Assembly (NCBI RefSeq): GCF_001855555.1 | Contig: NZ_MKCT01000001.1 | Span: 1,116,001 to 1,180,000, forward strand | Length of the DNA stretch: 64,000 nt | Origin: Chromobacterium sphagni | Lineage (GTDB): Bacteria > Pseudomonadota > Gammaproteobacteria > Burkholderiales > Chromobacteriaceae | Direction of reading: 5' to 3' | Shown: positions 61,825-64,000 of the stretch, in pieces | Layout of the letters: every line of letters begins with the position of its first letter | Numbering within the stretch: position 1 is the first letter of the stretch | Notes under the pieces: model-generated | Databases searched by the model: none | What the model was told of the DNA's origin: nothing | What the model saw: only the letters and a program-made list of their open reading frames with translations | Position numbers and translations under genes: made by a program

Positions 61825-62733
61825 TTACTCCTCGGCGGCGGCCTTTCTGCCGCCCCTGGTCTTTTTCTCGACGACAACCGGCGCCTCGGCCGGGCGCGCC
61901 TTCGCTTCGCGGGCCTGCAGCACCAGCACGTAGCGGGTCTGCTGCACGCCGGACAGCGGCGTGGTGCCGACGCGGGTAAAGGCGGCGCCGGGATTGCGCT
62001 CCACCTTGCTCACCACCGCCACCGGAATGCCCTCGGGGAACATGCCGTCCAGGCCGGAAGTCACCACCTGGTCGTTTTCTTTCACATCCGAGCTTTGCGG
62101 CAGATAGCGCAATTCCACCCCGCCACCATAACCATAGAGGATGGCGCGTTCGCCGGTGCGGGCTATCATCACCGGCACCATCTGGTTCTTGTCTATGATC
62201 AGCGTCACCTCGGCGGTCAGCGGCTGCACCCGCGTCACTTGGCCCAGCAGGCCGCGCGCGTCCACCACCGGCTGGCCGGCCTGCAGTTTGGCGTCGTCGC
62301 CCTTGTCGATGATGATCTTGTACGAGAACGGATCGCGTCCGGTATACAGCGTCTCGGCGATCTGCGCGGAGTCGTCGCGCTGGGCGCGGATGCGGTTCAA
62401 CGCGCGCAGTTCGTTCAGTTCGCGCTCCAGCGTCTGCAGGCGGGACAACTGCGCCGACATCTGCAGCTGGCGGGTGCGCAGTTCGGTGTTTTCCTGCTTC
62501 AGCTCGGTTTGCGAGGTCAGGTAGTCGCCGGCGTGGCGCACCGCCTGCGCCGGCAGGTTCACCGCGCGCTGCACCGGGTACAGCGCCAGCGACAGGGCTT
62601 CCCGCGTCTGTTCCATCAGGCCGTAATGGCTGTCGCCTATCAGGAGCGCGATCGAGGCGACCGCGCTCATCGCCAGGCGAGCAGCCGGAGGCGGCCCGGA
62701 GCGGAAGAAGCTGGGGGTGTTGGCGAAATCCAT
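61825..62733 (-). CDS. mreC: Rod-shape protein MreC
   Basis: The 302-residue protein has a single N-terminal membrane helix, a coiled coil (about 80-120, LKQENTELRTRQLQMSAQL and on) and the MreC beta-domain (GRDPFSYKIIIDKG, GLLGQVTRV, VPVMIARTGERAILYG). The tail from about 280 is Lys-, Arg- and Ala-rich. The ATG at 62733 is preferred over a GTG two codons earlier. It activates PBP2 in the elongation machine. Confidence 0.94.
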   Translation of the reverse strand: MDFANTPSFFRSGPPPAARLAMSAVASIALLIGDSHYGLMEQTREALSLALYPVQRAVNLPAQAVRHAGDYLTSQTELKQENTELRTRQLQMSAQLSRLQTLERELNELRALNRIRAQRDDSAQIAETLYTGRDPFSYKIIIDKGDDAKLQAGQPVVDARGLLGQVTRVQPLTAEVTLIIDKNQMVPVMIARTGERAILYGYGGGVELRYLPQSSDVKENDQVVTSGLDGMFPEGIPVAVVSKVERNPGAAFTRVGTTPLSGVQQTRYVLVLQAREAKARPAEAPVVVEKKTRGGRKAAAEE

Positions 62734-62798
62734 GGCCACAGCCGCCGCGCCTTGACGGCGCGGCGTTCGCTCGGTTGGTTAAGGTCCGTTGCTGAAGT

Positions 62799-63902
<1,104 letters not shown>

Positions 63903-64000
63903 TTATCTGTCGTAGACCCAAACTCCCAGCCGCGGATGCGGCAAGAAGCGCTGCTGTCGACGTCGCTTGTGGGCGAAATGTGCGCCCAACCGGCTGGCTT

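Overview
The window is about 64 kb of GC-rich proteobacterial chromosome. Gene order and protein style point to a betaproteobacterium of the Neisseriales, most like Chromobacterium or a close relative. The pointers are an mreBCD-mrdA-rodA block, cytochrome c4 next to engB with ResB/CcsB (system II) haem maturation, and bioB, bioF, bioH and bioC together. This assignment rests on recalled protein families and synteny; no database was searched.

Layout. Positions 1-4000 are an AT-rich foreign patch with an AIPR-type phage-defence protein, an intact IS5-family element with a 4-bp target duplication, and short 12-bp-phased repeats resembling integrase arm sites. Positions 4345-12627 hold a periplasmic sensor protein with a hybrid histidine kinase, a broken Ada/AlkA repair gene, a PEP-mutase-family enzyme and a yehZYXW-type osmoprotectant ABC importer. 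Positions 12829-31190 are one 18-kb block of sixteen genes on the minus strand, most overlapping by 4 bases. Positions 31613-40576 are housekeeping genes: GIY-YIG, TerC-CBS, CcsB/ResB, cytochrome c4, engB, rlpA, trmL and comF. Positions 40676-48257 hold biotin genes with a c-di-GMP enzyme set inside them. Positions 48292-58304 hold transporters, a patatin lipoprotein, a GST, a membrane hydroxylase, a PCuAC copper chaperone, a SelW-like protein and dinB. Positions 58282-63842 hold the rod-shape block rodA-mrdA-mreD-mreC-mreB.

The most interesting part is the 18-kb block. In transcription order it encodes: fatty acyl-AMP ligase, acyl carrier protein, His-rich membrane protein, fatty-acid desaturase, aminotransferase fused to a cyanobacterial-type acyl-ACP reductase, SRPBCC protein, GNAT-like acyltransferase, ABC ATPase, two-domain FtsX permease, LolA-like periplasmic carrier, second acyl carrier protein, ketosynthase, NAD-dependent reductase, acyl-CoA dehydrogenase, outer-membrane barrel and periplasmic chalcone-isomerase-fold protein. 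I read this as a pathway that loads a fatty acid on a carrier protein, desaturates and possibly extends it, and reduces the thioester to an aldehyde. The aldehyde would be transaminated to a long-chain amine, possibly N-acylated, and the lipid moved to the outer membrane by its own Lol-like route. The early logic resembles the fatty-amine arm of tambjamine biosynthesis as I recall it, but no pyrrole genes are present and the export set is different. The product is unknown.

Other points worth a check are a three-hairpin small-RNA candidate after engB, a near-match to a CviR/LuxR-type operator upstream of the lipid cluster, and the loss of the glycosylase catalytic core in the Ada/AlkA gene.
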